Part shown: in pieces, positions 1 through 14,000 of the stretch
Position numbering within the stretch: position 1 is the stretch's first letter
How the letters are laid out: the number at the start of each line of letters is the position of its first letter
Assembly (NCBI RefSeq): GCF_964355755.1
Contig: NC_092673.1
Span: 24,123,001 to 24,187,000 of the forward strand
Reading direction: 5' to 3'
DNA length: 64,000 nucleotides
From: Antedon mediterranea
Taxonomy: Eukaryota; Echinodermata; Crinoidea; Comatulida; Antedonidae
Notes under the pieces: generated by a model
What the model saw: the letters and a program-made list of their open reading frames with translations, nothing else
The model's database searches: none
What the model was told of the DNA's origin: nothing
Translations under genes and position numbers: made by a program

Positions 1-2046
1 ACATTTCTATAGCACCCTTTTCATAAATAATCATGCTCAAAGGCGCTTTATAACACATTGTTAATCATCACGTATGGAAACATACTCCCATAATGCAGCT
101 CGTAATCAGTGCAAAGTTGTGTCTTGATCTAACTGGGTTCCCATTTTATACACCTGGGTGGAGAGAGGCAAACTTAAGTAAAGTGTCTTGCCTAAGGATA
201 CAAGCAATGTGGTAAGTTAGATTTGAATCACGATCTCACGATCAGTAGGCCGACGTGCAATACACTGCGTCACATACTCCCACAAATGTTTTGTTTTCTC
301 TTATAGGACAACTTAGTTTGGGCTAAACACTGTTTTGGGAGAAGCCAAGCAAATTCAGATGGAAATTAAAGGATGTTTTTTATGAAGATTTGAGTATGTT
401 GACAGCAATGGCAGTCAAGCAAGAACTTAGAAAAGCTCATCATTTTGGTATTATTAATTTTTTTAATAAAGTGTTATAATATAATTCACTTTTCACTTAA
501 TTAACATGTATAATTTGAATACATTGTTCCGACTAAGAATGTTCCACAGTAGTAGGCAATCCTGCAAAAACAGATATAATTTTTATTAATTATTTATCCT
601 CGCATTAAAACTTATGAAACAGAATTTATATATATTTTTCAAATATTGAATATTTATTTATATATATTTTGTTTCCCACTAGGAATAAAAGGAAATTTAA
701 TTCCGTTTTTAAATCATATTTTGTATGTCTTTATAAGACATAGTGGCCATTAAATAAATAATGTTACTGTATACTGTGACACTTAAATTTAACTAGTACT
801 GTACTAATTTTTATCAAGTATAAATTAATAATATTCTATGAATAATTTTTATAAAATTTACATATTATTCAAAAAGTTCTTTTCTTTTTATAAATGAGGA
901 AACTTATTTCCAATTTAATGTTGGAATTATTTTGATGATATTGCAGCTTTATTTCATTGTCTTTCAATGACTAAATATTTCGTTTTTTTTGTTTCCCGAA
1001 ACATTTGTTTTCCCATTTACAAATTAATGTGACCGTAATATTATTGTTGTTTATGAGAATGAAAAAGAGAATTTATATAATTTTTGCTTTTACAATTTGC
1101 TGTGTACAGTCGTAGTAATTTGCTATTGTGTTTGAACAAATTTCAGAATTCCAAAATATTATCTATCGTTATTATTGTTCTTTACTATTAGAACAAGATT
1201 ATTATTACTACCTGCCATTATTATTTTTCATTTGCAGTTTGCTGTGTAGTAGTTTTAAGAATATTTTAAACAAATTTATTCAAATTTTCTGTCAGTTGTG
1301 ACTAAATATATACAGTATGACAATGAAAAGGAGAATTCTATTATATTATATATGATTTTTCATCTACAATTTACTTTGTTTTTATTTTTTAATACACATT
1401 ACATAGGTTTCAATGTTATATTATAAGTATAATGAAGAGGTTTACAAATCACTTGATAATGTATTGTCAGGTCTAGTTATGTGAACATTATGTGTTTTTA
1501 TACATATTGAAAGATTATTAGGCCTAATTTTATATTAAAATGATATTGATTTTGAAAAAAAAAAATGTATTCAGAAGATGGAGATTATATCATAACAATG
1601 TTGCAGACTCGGAGACGTATCCTTCGTTGTGGTAAATGAAATATAAACTACATTTTGATATCAATTTTTGACGGACTAATAATCATGTTAAAAATAAATC
1701 CTGGATCCGCCCCTTAGACTTGTATGTACACAACATAGCTCAATGTGTAAAGTAATTTGTCTTCAGTGATCACAGAATGAAATAGTCATTTTAATATTAA
1801 GACGATCTGCAAGCATTTGTTTGCAGTATCACCAATATTAAAATTGTGTGAGTTAATGTTGCCATATTTAGAAGCTACGTTCACACTGAGGCCGGATAAA
1901 AAATCATGAAATATAGTGTATTTTTTAAGCAACTCTTCACACTAACACATTCTGGATACTGTTATTAGTTAAGTTCATATATACAAATATATTCATCTAT
2001 ATATTATAGTAGCACTCTATAGGGGTGTCTTGAAAAGTTATTTAAG
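1..2046. other. non-genic AT-rich sequence
   Basis: No exon with coding character, RNA gene or clear repeat boundary was seen on either strand. The sequence is AT-rich with scattered homopolymer runs and lies downstream of ASS1, which ends at 5044 on the minus strand. Confidence 0.5.
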
Positions 2047-2050
2047 CACC

Positions 2051-2167
2051 GCTCTGGCTACACTATCAAAGTGTAATGTGCCCAAATATGGTAGTGATAT
2101 GACATCATCATATGGGCACATCACATTTTTTTGTCACATAAAGTTTGATAATGTAGACAGAGCTTTA
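2051..2167. repeat. hairpin MITE, family A (copy 1)
   Basis: Imperfect palindromic element with ends of the type CTCTGTCTACACTATCAAA and the inner words GTGATGTGCCCAAATATGG and TTTTTTGTCACATAAAGTTT. The same unit recurs at least ten more times in this window. It is non-coding; the 62-codon reading frame across it is incidental. Confidence 0.8.
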
Positions 2168-2457
2168 GAATTGATGTTGTGGTGGTTGGTCCAAGTAGGT
2201 AAGAAATACACTAATTAATGGTGTTTAGAGTAAGTGTTCTATATTAACTTTTTCTTGGGATATTTCCATAATAATATTTGGTTGTTAGACAACATAAAAG
2301 GTATAAGGAAGTGTTGACGGTACATGAGATACCAATGTTAAGTGAATTATAACTCCAGTGATGGGAAATGAATTAATAAATATCAACAATAATATTTTTA
2401 CAACACATATTATCCATTCAAGCCTGTAGCCAGGTGTTCGTAGGTTTCAGATGCTAG

Positions 2458-2654
2458 CAGTGGCGTAATGCAGAGGCCTGAGTTACCTGGTTTAGGAAAC
2501 CGAATTGGCCCTCCAAGTTCCAGTGCAGGAGGCGTCTGGTAATTTTAGCCTCTTTTTTAGCATATTTTAATGCCTCTGGGTACTGCTCAGAGGCCCCCAT
2601 AAGTTCTGGGGCCCCTGGGTTTAGCCAGTGAGCGCTCATAGCCATCAGCCACTG
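2458..2654. mobile_element. hAT-like MITE, family D (copy 1)
   Basis: Terminal inverted repeats CAGTGGCGTAA and its complement near the right end (a few mismatches) bound a 197-bp non-coding element. It is flanked by a perfect 8-bp direct repeat GATGCTAG at 2450-2457 and 2655-2662. An 8-bp target duplication with CAG-starting ends is the pattern of non-autonomous hAT elements. Confidence 0.8.
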
Positions 2655-2662
2655 GATGCTAG

Positions 2663-4200
2663 TATATCGACTTCATAACCTATTCTTACCAAACAAGTGG
2701 GAAAATTTCATCTACACTGAGGACTAAAAGAACCTTTCTTTTAGTAGACACTGCCATCCTTTTCCTCCTAGTTCTTTGGCCTCCAGTCCCATATAGTTTT
2801 GGAGAAAAAGAACCCCTGTAACAATCCTGGCTATGGGCTTGCCATCTATAAGATATAAATAGAAACACATTTTGTTTACAGTAACTAAATCATTTGAAAA
2901 CATTTTACAAATGCAATTTATTATAATCATGATTGTGTAACTGTGCATTCTAAATTAGAGTATGTCAAATAGCACATTATTTTATAACACTGTTGTCTAG
3001 TATAGCTGGAACTAGTATAGCTGACAATTTAACATGCATTTTTCTATGAAAAATGTGCAGTTTAAAACTTTTTAATTTAAAAATTATGTGTTAAGTGTCT
3101 ACCATTTTTATAATAGCAAACAACATATGCATTTAAATTTTCTTTTAAAAATAGTACTATACTTTTAGGAATAAGATTTATTATGTAATAGATATTCATA
3201 TTTTCATCATGCATATTCATTGCCTCATTTCCCATCACTTTGTAACAGATCTATTTATGAGATCTTATGAGTATAGTTTGTAGAGTGAACTTTTATGATA
3301 TTCAACATTATTCAGATTCAGGGCTTGTCACATTGGTTGTTGAATCCATCTGAGGCAGTTGTCTCAGAATCTGTATTAAATATTTAATCAACACTTATTA
3401 TCTAAAACTCTTTAGAAGGTTAATCCCTTTTCCTTATATCATACATGTTATACAAACATAATGTGTTTAGGATTTGTAATTATTTTAATTCAATACCCTG
3501 ACCATTTGTAATGTAATTCTTCAATAAAACTGTTTGTTTGTGCCCTGAATTTGAATAATTGTTGAAAGGTGTTCATCATAAAATCTTTATAGAGACCACT
3601 TTTGATAAAAGGTTGTCATATATTTCCTGTTTATTGCTAAATTGTTGCAAGGGAAACTACTAAAGTATATAATAAAGTATGATTATCACTTAATACAAGG
3701 CAATGTTTTGTTTTATTATTCATTTATGTGTTTTTTGTTTATAACTGCCAGGAGGAACATTTGATACATCTGTTTCCTTTTAGGAATCTGGAAGATCACA
3801 AGATATGTATATAAATAAAGTAGGAAAGAATCTGATTTCAATATATGCAAAAAGAGTGAAATTACATTGAAAGCTATGAAGTGTAAAAACATTTTCACAT
3901 CTGCAAAATGTAACAACTTGTAACCAGGTTTGCATAGTGTGAAGACAATTTTGTGGGAAATCGCCTGGAAAACACCACAGATGAGAGGCCTGGTTTTGTT
4001 TCAATAAGTCCAGAGTTGTTACTGCACATGTGTATTGCCTTTGTATTAAACTGACCAATCATAGTATCAGTAATCAAGTAGCGTGCAACTATGCTTTCTC
4101 TCAAAACTTATAAAACGTTGGGAGGTCAAACTGGATTCACAACTAACAATTTATGCAGATATGAATATGAGTATAAGATTCATTGTGAATGGAAGAAAGT
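2663..4200. other. non-genic sequence
   Basis: No supported exon, RNA gene or repeat boundary. The minus-strand frames here lack splice context and protein-like composition. Confidence 0.45.
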
Positions 4201-4203
4201 GAA

Positions 4204-4292
4204 AGATTACATTGAATGCAGGAAAGAGTGAGATTATATGAAATGCAGGAAACAGTGAGATTATATGAAATGCAGGAAAAAGCAAGATTGCA
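4204..4292 (+). repeat. short tandem repeat, about 27-bp unit, 3 copies
   Basis: Three successive imperfect copies of a unit containing ATATGAAATGCAGGAAA followed by AGTGAGATT. Confidence 0.7.
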
Positions 4293-4319
4293 CTTCATAG
4301 CTCTGCTTTAATAGTAATC

Positions 4320-4462
4320 TTAAGCCTTGTCTACACTATCAAACTGTGTGACAAAAAAATATGATGTGTCCATATATGGACATGATGGTGTCATATCACT
4401 ACCATATTTAAGTGTATCACTACCATATTTGGGCTAGTTTGATAGTGTGGACAGAGCTTTAC
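4320..4462. repeat. hairpin MITE, family A (copy 2)
   Basis: Both ends are present (CCTTGTCTACACTATCAAAC at the left, complementary GTGTGGACAGAGCTTTA at the right), with the family's inner ATATGGACATGATG and repeated CACTACCATATTT words. Confidence 0.85.
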
Positions 4463-4538
4463 CCTTCCTCGATTAGTGTTTATGTAATCTTACTCTTTCT
4501 TGCCTTCACAATGTACTCTTCCTTCTTGTGTTCTTCCC

Positions 4539-4684
4539 TTAAGCTCTGTCTACACTATCAAACGTTATGTGACAAAAAAATGTGATGTGCTCATATATGG
4601 TGATGATGATTTCATATCACTACCATATTTGGGCATATCACTACCATATTTGGGCACATCACATTTAGTATAGACAGAGCTTTA
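4539..4684. repeat. hairpin MITE, family A (copy 3)
   Basis: Complete copy only about 75 bp from copy 2, with the palindromic ends TAAGCTCTGTCTACACTATC and GTATAGACAGAGCTTTA. Immediately downstream of the ASS1 3' end. Confidence 0.85.
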
Positions 4685-4751
4685 CTTCTTGTGTTGGTTC
4701 AAATAAGCCATTCAAATATGAATAAAACAAATATAGATGCATTGTTTCACA

Positions 4752-4757
4752 TTTATT
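4752..4757 (-). promoter_or_regulatory. candidate ASS1 poly(A) signal
   Basis: AATAAA on the minus strand, about 290 bases past the ASS1 stop codon. It is the first good hexamer in the expected orientation before the family A repeats begin. Sequence-only guess. Confidence 0.35.
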
Positions 4758-5043
4758 TGCACAAAACACCATAAATACATTGGTAAAGTAGGAAAATACA
4801 ATCTTTACTCCTCTTATACATGGTTTTTGAAAATACTCTTCAAACAATGATAGAAACGTGTTGGTTATAGGCGGATCCAGGGGGATGAATACTTCAATAA
4901 GTTGGCAAGTTTATAAATTACAACATTTGAAATAAACTAGTTGGTAACTAGTCTAACACTCAAAACATTTAACACCACAAAGTTCAAAATTAAATAAGCT
5001 TTCGTAAAAGCGAGTTTTTTTAGGAGTTTCTAACTGATGAATC

Positions 5044-8000
5044 TTAACTGCCATTGTTAGCGTTTGCCGTTATCTTGCTTCGCAGTCGTTGATGCTCTCG
5101 TAGTCTGTGGAAAAAATAATAAAAATAATTCAATACTGTCACGTATTCTATTTCGTTTTTAGATATGTACAGTAGTATATATCGTAAGGTTTGCATGGTG
5201 AAATAAATATGTTTAGGTAAAGTTTGTGGTACGTCCTGTGAAAAGAATTGTTGAGTTTCTTGATGTTTCCATCAATATACTTTGATTTGTCCTATATACC
5301 GCAAACTATATACAGTAGTATACAAATTAAATGACTGTTTATGAGTGTATTCACCTAATAATGTATTTTTCTGAATATTTTTATGAATGCATAAAAAATG
5401 GCCCTGTATGTGTTAGGCATAAAAAATCGGCCCTTCCGGAATGAGACTCACGCATTATGCATGAGAGTTGGCAGGTATACAACAGAATGATAAAATAAGC
5501 TTTTGGGTTCACACTAAGACAAAAAACTTCTTTTTTCAAAACACATGGTGTATCACACACAAAGTGCATTTTTCTTTTGTATTCAAACAAGTGTAATGTA
5601 TGTAACATATTATGTTGCTGTTGCTGAAGAAATAAATTATTATGTTGTATCACTGTACCTGAGAGCATTGACCTTGATAAACCCAAGTGCATCTGTTGGT
5701 TCGTAATCGCCTTTCACGTTCATACTGTAAACAAATACATTTATGAATTATAATTACACTTATAACGCATTGATACTAGAAGATGGAGAGCACACATACC
5801 GACTCTTCCATTTATCATACCACATTATTATTGCAGTTGCAAAATAGCGCATTGGTACGCGAGAAGATTAAGAAAATGTGTGTTTATACTTTCCTTTGTA
5901 AGATAGCGCATTATATACAAGATTTCATAATCAGCACTTCAAACACAAGTAAATTGACAATCATAATTTTATGACTTACCTCACTAACTCTTCATTGTAT
6001 AATGAATATGCAGATTCTCTGCCTCGGATGTAGATTTGACCTTTGTACACAGAAAGTATCACACGTCCTGCAACGAACTCTTGGCTTTTGTTGATACAGA
6101 ATCGCGAGAACTCGCATTCTGGACTGTACCAGTATCCACGGTAGACTTGCTCCGAGAACTGTATCGAGAGTCCTTGCTTCATACGCCGTACTTCCTTGAG
6201 TGGAAAAACAATAAAAAATAAATTAAGACGAGTCCAGATATTGGGATGAGTTACTGTATATACAACAAAGTCTCCCACTAGCGAACATATCCCTTGCCCC
6301 AAAGATTTTTAATAGAGAAATTATCTGCCTCAGAGTGGGTATCCTCACACCCACTCCAGGGTTGTTATCTGCCTCAATCCTCACACCCACTCCAGGGTTG
6401 TTATCTGCCTCAGAGTGGGTATCCTCACACCCACTCCAGGGTTGTTATCTGCCTCAGAGTGGGTATCCTCACACCCACTCCAGGGTTGTTATCTGCCTCA
6501 GAGTGGGTATCCTCACACCCACTCCAGGGTTGTTATCTGCCTCAGAGTGGGTATCCTCACACCCACTCCAGGGTTGTTATCTGCCTCAGAGTGGGTATCC
6601 TCACACCCACTCCAGGGTTGTTATCTGCCTCAGAGTGGGTATCCTCACACCCACTCCAGGGTTGTTTTCAAGTGTTTTAAAACCTTCTAAAGCTCAGTCT
6701 ACACTATCAAACTTTATGTGACAAAAAAATGTGATCTGTCCATATATGGACATGATGATGTAATATCATTGCCATATTTAAGCATATCAAACTAGTGTAG
6801 ACAAAGCTTAAGTACAAATTTTGATATATCTATACAATTACAGCATTCAATGTGATAATAATTTAAAAAAATATATAACTAAAGAACAAATGTAAATGTA
6901 TACCCGATCTAAAGTGAGATTCTCAATATCCAAGTGGGCTTGCATCAGTATAGCCATGGCTGGACATTCATAAATGCCTCGAGACTTCATACCAATGTAA
7001 CGATTCTCTACAATGTCAATACGACCTATACCATGTTGACCTCTGAAAATCATTACAGAAAAATTTTTTTTTTTCAAAAATTAGTAACAGCTCAGTTATT
7101 TTCCCTAACTTACCAAGCTGTACTGTAAATGTCACAAAGTACCGCTTTAGACCACATGTCACAGAGGGATGCTTTTTACGGAAATGTTAATGTAACTGTA
7201 AAATTCAAAGAGCCACGTGTCCGTGTGTGGACTGGTATCAGTAATATTTTCACTAAATAAGAATAGTGCGATTACCAATATATAATGGATACAGAACTAA
7301 AATTTATTCGGTGTTGTAAAAATGATATAAACATAGCATTACGCTCTATTTTACTGATAAAATATTTCTCTTAAACAAATCACGTCTTACCAAATAACTT
7401 AAGAATCTTCTGTTCTTCAATTTGCATTCAAAACACAGTATCGGAAGTATAGGGTTAAAAGGTCAAACTGGGCGACGCCATTTCACAGCATGGAGCAGTG
7501 CAGCAGTCAAAACTATTAATTCCTATAGAGGGCTCAGTCAATTACTCTATCCCCCTATAGTATTAGCAGATCCCCTCTATGATTTTGACTTTCTAATTTG
7601 ATGTGGGCGCGCTACTCCATGGCTCACAATGGCGCCACCCATTAGCTCTATTCTATCCTACAATGCCTTTCGCAATTCTTACTCGCTTTGGACAAACAGG
7701 AGATTCTTGTGTTATAAGTTCTTTGGTTTTACTTACCCAATGTCATTAAGGTATGAGTATAACTCAAGTGGGTCTGTCTTGGTAACACCATCAGCTGAAT
7801 TAGATACTTTAGTAGGTACACCTGTTGAGAAACAAATGCAAAAACTCTAGTACGATAATGATGACATTGGTACAGTTATACAGTATTGATTGCCTGGGAT
7901 TTTGAATTAAGATTTCATGGAAACCACTAACTAATCCAACATTCAAATTTATTCAAAATACAACAATCACTCCAAAGATCTTTGATCCAAAATTTGTAAA

Positions 8001-11000
8001 TCCCAAATTTAACCTTTATTTATAACAATTTTGTGTCGTCATCTGATAGTAGAGTACTTACCATTTTTAAATTCTATTTCAATTGTTGCTGGCTTTGCTG
8101 GTGCTTCTTTTGGGTCTGTTGTCATTTGATAAATATCATCTGGGGCGTAAGTCTGCAAAATTAAAAACAGAAAAATGTACAAAAACAAAACACCAAAAAT
8201 GTCATTATGAACAAAACTTGAAGAATCTTAGTTCGAAGGATATTAAAAAAATCCAAAATAAGCACTAAGAGTGGAGCTGAGCTTATTAAAGATGCTTGGC
8301 TGATCCTATAGTCAAATTTCAAGATTTGTTATGACTTTACTTTTATGCTCTGTCTACACTATCAAACTTTATGTAACAAAAAATGTGATGCGCCCATATA
8401 TGGACAGACTGTTATGTAGAGCATCTTGTGTGTATGATTGTACTGTGAATGGATTGTCACCTGTATTTGTTCGTTGACAGTTTGAAATGCCTAAATAAAA
8501 TAATATAATAATAATTAATCAATCTAACCATAGGGTCTTCCAGTATCCCTGACTCGTAGCTAATGTGCATCAGATTGCCATCCATGCTCCATGGCTGTTT
8601 GGGTGTGACTGGTAGAGGAATGCCTTTCTTCTTTGCAAACTCAAAGAGATCGTTTCGACCTTGGAAGCGATTGTAGAATTCAGGTATTTTCCATGGAGCA
8701 ATGATCTATTGACAAATTAAAAATTAAAATGGTAATTTTTTTATGACACTTAGGCACCAGCAGCAAAAGGAGGAGGACCTTGGTTTTTATAAGTAATTTG
8801 TCATGAGTTCATTCATGGTTCATTTTTGAAAACATGCAGTATCTCAATAGGTTCTACTTTCAACACAGCATATATCCAAGACAATGTGAATACTGGAAGC
8901 AATGTTTCATTTATTCCCATTCGAAATTATATTAATCAGAATGTTTAAATCCTTAAATTATTGAAATATCATACCATACTTTATATGTCATATAAATAAT
9001 AATAATATTATAAACCAATATATAAATAATACCATATTAACTTCAAATACCATTGATTTTTATTCAAATTTTTGAAATATACAATATAAAACTAAATTTT
9101 ATTATACAAATAATTTTTATGAGCTGAATGGTGAGAATATTTCATGAGTTGAAAAAATGACTGCTCTATTTTGTTGGATGCTTTAGGCAATGTTTAGTTT
9201 TTGTTTTAAATTTTTATAGTTAAAATGATGACTACCGTACATAAACTGGGAACATGCATGATTTACACCTTAATTTCTGGTATATGCAGTTATATGGGTT
9301 TTTGTAAAGAATTTGGTAGTTTTTTAAGTTCATGGATTAGTTCCCTTTGGTTTTCCACCTTGAGAACTCCAAAACAATGCACTCTTTGGGTGATTTCTTT
9401 GTTTCCTCTACATAACTAGTGGTCCCAGACTAAGGTGCCACAGGCATTATTCCTGCTAAGTTCACCATAGGTTACCTTCAAGTTGTATTGATTGAACCAG
9501 GGAAACCTGCATGCAATAATTAGTTTAAGCAGGGAGTTGTAAACCCCCTGGTTTAAGTATGTCTCAAATTAGGTTTAATTTAATTAAAAACAGTAATTTT
9601 AAATGAAGGTATCAGGTATTTTTAGCAGCAACAATTTCTGTATGTTTTTCTAATCAGTAGTACAATAATTTTGTAATGAATTTTTAAATAATGATTTTAT
9701 TGGTAGAAATTGTAATTTTATTTTCAATCTTATAATTTATCTTAATACTTGTTTTTGTACAAATACTACAATTCAGCAATTTTATTGACATTGTTTATCT
9801 ATTGCTTAGTATGATGTCATGTGTGTGTAATTGTTTGTTTGTCTCAATCATTACCTCAACTTCAGGGTACATAGCATAGCAAGCCAGTTCAAATCTGATC
9901 TGATCATTTCCCTGTGAATAAATATAAACATGTTTTTTAATTGTTTTTCAAACATAAACGTAAAAAAATTGAAAGAGCAAATTGACCATTTATGGGTCTA
10001 TAAGTAGTAGAGTAGTGAGACTACAGTAGAATCCATTTGGCATACCCCTATTAATACTTTCCTGTGAAGGGAATAAGAGGGAACACTGCAGACAACCCCT
10101 TTCAGAGACACTCTATAAAGGAAGGTGTACCCTTAATAAAGGTTCTACTGTCAATTAGTTATGGGAACATACAGTAGTTGTGGAGAAAAAGATCTTGATC
10201 AAGAAAGAATCTATACATAATACTATTTGGTACTCTAATATTATATAACGGCAGACACTGTGAGTGAGTACAATTATTGGATGAAAATTAGATTAGGTTG
10301 GTCTGTTAATATTTCAAGTTCAAGTTCAAAAAACATTTATTTGTTCCACAATGGCATTATACAGTATAATATATAGGTGTGTACATTATTTAAATGAAAA
10401 CATGGTAATAAGCCATTATTAGTATCATCCAAATGTTTTACACTATTATATATATATATATTATATATGATTTTTATGCTGGGTATTAAAACCAAATTAA
10501 AGAAAGGAAATTATAAAAAGGAAATAATATAATAATAATAATATAACTAGAATTTAATTCGTCACTTTGACGAATTATAGGTGATAATTTTTATCATTTT
10601 ACTGAATTTTTTTTTACGTGCACGTACGTTAACATACGATCGTAAAATGTTGATGTATGCCATCCTATAATACGCTTATAGTGCTGAGTTGTGCCTATTA
10701 TATGCCATATACAATATGTACAGTATATAATGTATATCTCTATGTGTAGCATAGGTGAAATTACGGGACACACATCATGTTCTAATTTTTTGGTATGATG
10801 GAATTATCAAAATAAACTCGAAGATGACAATTTCGAAAGATAATGAATTGAGAAAATAAATATAAGAATTTGAAGAGAATCTGGCACGTAGAAGCGCTGT
10901 GCGCGCTCTTTGAATTTTGTATAACTTTGACGAAAAAGATGAAACAACTACTTTTAAACTTCAACTGGCCATATGTTAACGTCACAACATCTGATAGGCT

Positions 11001-14000
11001 TGATTTTTATATGAATTCATATCTACATTTCATCAGCTTTCATAATAAATAATAATCATCAAGGTAACCTTCAATTCTGAAGAGCTGTAAGATATTCAAA
11101 TTTACGGCGAAGGTGAAATTACACGACCTACGTTATTCAAATTTTTACGCATGATGACGTCATAAAAATAAAAATAGTGGCAAATCATGAGAAAGTCAAA
11201 TTAATTGAGCAATCACACACTAAAATTTGAGCGAAAATCGGGCACAAAATAACAGAGATGCGTTCTAGTGAATGTGATAAAATATGATGAAAGAGAAAAA
11301 AAAACTTAATTTTAAATTCAAGTGGCCATTTGATGATGTCACAACATTTTGTACGTAAAATGTGTACATGAATTCATATCTACAACTCAATGGCTTCCAG
11401 AATAAGTTAAAAAAATTGGGGGTCATCGTGCATTCTGAAGAATTATTTTCATTTTAAAAATGCCTTATTTTTCACCATTTTCAGCACTTTGATGCAATTA
11501 ATGTGCGCATTTTGTCATTTTAAACCTGTCCGTATAGCGTTATTTTAAGTCGGAACGGACTCAAATTTGGTGAATGTACTAAGGATGGTGAGTAGAAGGC
11601 GATTTGTACAAAAAAATCATATTTTTTACGCTTTTTAAGTTATCGCGCGCGCAAAAACATGTTTTTGCGCAGTAATTTTTGGAAACATGCAAATGGCCTA
11701 ATTCATGCTCTAAATTGATTAAAACTTAATTTGGAGCTTTTTAAATTTTTAACGCTCGATTTTACGTGCATGGCCTTAAAACGCGTAAAATATTTTTACC
11801 CTTGACCTGAAGTTTAAGTGTAGTGAATTTCATTAATATGTGATAATAAATTATGGAGATCATTGATAATGTGATTTCACAAAATGGCGTATAAATGACC
11901 TCACGGTTGAGTGATCATGCTGAAAAGCTTATTAGGATTAAGTTGCAGTATTTGAAAGATATTGTGAAATTTTTGTGATTATTGACATTTAACTTTTTGA
12001 GATAATTGACACAAAAAATCTGTACAGAAAGAAATAAAGAAGAAGAATAATAAAGATTTTATACAATAACAATAGGTGATCATTTTATTCTAAATGATCA
12101 CCTAATAAATATTTAAAACCCAATGTTACCTTTCCTGTTGCACCATGGGATATATAAGCTGCATCAGACTCTTTGGCGACTTGTATCATGCCCTTTGCAA
12201 TACATGGCCTAGCGAGGGCGGTACCTAATAAATAACGATCTTCATATATTGCATTTGCTTGCACAGCCGGCCAGATGTTCTCGGTCACAAAATCTTTACG
12301 CAAATCGAGGCAAACAAACTAAATGAAATATAAATATTTATAGAAGTCATTATGGTTTAATTAATAGAATAAATATCAATATGTCACTATGAATTCATTT
12401 CAGTATTCAAGTAACACGTTCAAGTTGGACTTTTATTTTATTTGCAGTAATTCCTAAAGTGAACAAAATATAATCAATTGTAGTGTCGCATTTGGTGCGC
12501 TCTGTAGTTTATTTGTTAGTATATAATAAATCCAAGAAGTAGGAACACTTAATACAAAATTATATTTTATTGTTATCATTTTTTTTTAATTTGACACACA
12601 TTCTGACTACACAAACTGTCCAAACCTACTGGTGAATCTCCAAATACTTTGAGCATACTGTACTACAAACAATTAATAGGGATTTACTGCATGATTTGCT
12701 CTGTGAAATGATCAACTGATTTACTTTTTTCACTCAAAATACCAGAAAAATATTTTTCTGTTATGGTCCAAAAGTTGTGATTAGTGGTATAATTGATATT
12801 TACTGTATAGGGCAATTTACACAGACGAGCGGTAATAGTGATAATAATGTTCGTTCGTAGGCCATCTATTCGATCATGTATAGAGGCCTCTGGCCCAATT
12901 ACAGTATAATTGAAAATTATAATACGGTACAGTTGTCTTAAGTTATAATACACTTTGTCTTTCTTCAGAAGAATCATGAATATATTTTTATATATATATT
13001 TTTATTATTTAATATAGAATCTATGTTATCCCTTATGACCATTGACACACACACCGCAAAGAGGACGGGCAAGCGGTTTCCGCTCAGGATAGATACAGAT
13101 TCTACATGGGACAAGTTACTCGGTTTTCTGCTTACCGTTGCCACTCGTCTGTGTAAATTGGCCTTAACTGGTTTAGAGAAGGTTTTCTTAAGTTTGTGCT
13201 GGGTTTGTAAAGTTTAGAAATACCCATTCTTATATTGAATGAAGTTTTAAAGTAGAACACTGAATTGTAAAGAAATTCAATGATGATAAAGAAACAAATT
13301 TCTCTCTGTTATTTTAACTAATACCAAATCATATTTTATTTTTATTTTATTCAATCGAAACCAACAGCGATAATTACCGCCAATAACAGGTTTGATACAA
13401 ACAAAGCCAGGATTGTTTAAAGCACCTTGATTGGTCCTAACATTGATCAAGGGCTTCGCTCGTCCAGTACCAACCTTCACCGAGGAAAGGCAGATACTAG
13501 ATGCAGGGGCTGCCATAAGAGTCAGCAATGCTGATTTCAAATGCCTAACGGGACCCCAGCTCCATATACAGCACCCGATATTCCCAGATGGTCTCCCATC
13601 CAAGCTCTAACCAGGCCCAACATCGCTTAACTTCGGTGATCTGACGAGAACCGGTATTTCAACGGTGGTAAAGCCGTATAGTCAACGGTGGTAAAGCCGT
13701 ATTGTTGCGTCTCTTTAGTTGTTGTCCACACTCAATCCTATTAAACTATCTTGTTTGACACCCACTCACCATTTCAATTCAAACAAATTAATTTATTAAA
13801 TTCATGCCTAGCTTACCCAGATTAAACGTAAATAAAAAAAAACAACAAACCAATGATGAGGTATGTGGGAATGGTCCAAATGTTGGGTTTTATATTTTTC
13901 AAGTTTGGTCAATCAAAAAAACTTCAAAAATAACTATTTTTTAGAAAATTTTACCTTTCTACTTTCTAAATGAATACAGACTGTTACAAAAAAATATGTT

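Noticed and set aside
6294-6721. Overlapping 91-128-codon frames on the plus strand
   Set aside because: They are the three translations of the 44-bp minisatellite; the length is not a multiple of three, so the peptide cycles through frames.
13562-13679. Functional 5S rRNA gene
   Set aside because: Many substitutions, no terminator, and a non-5S body downstream.
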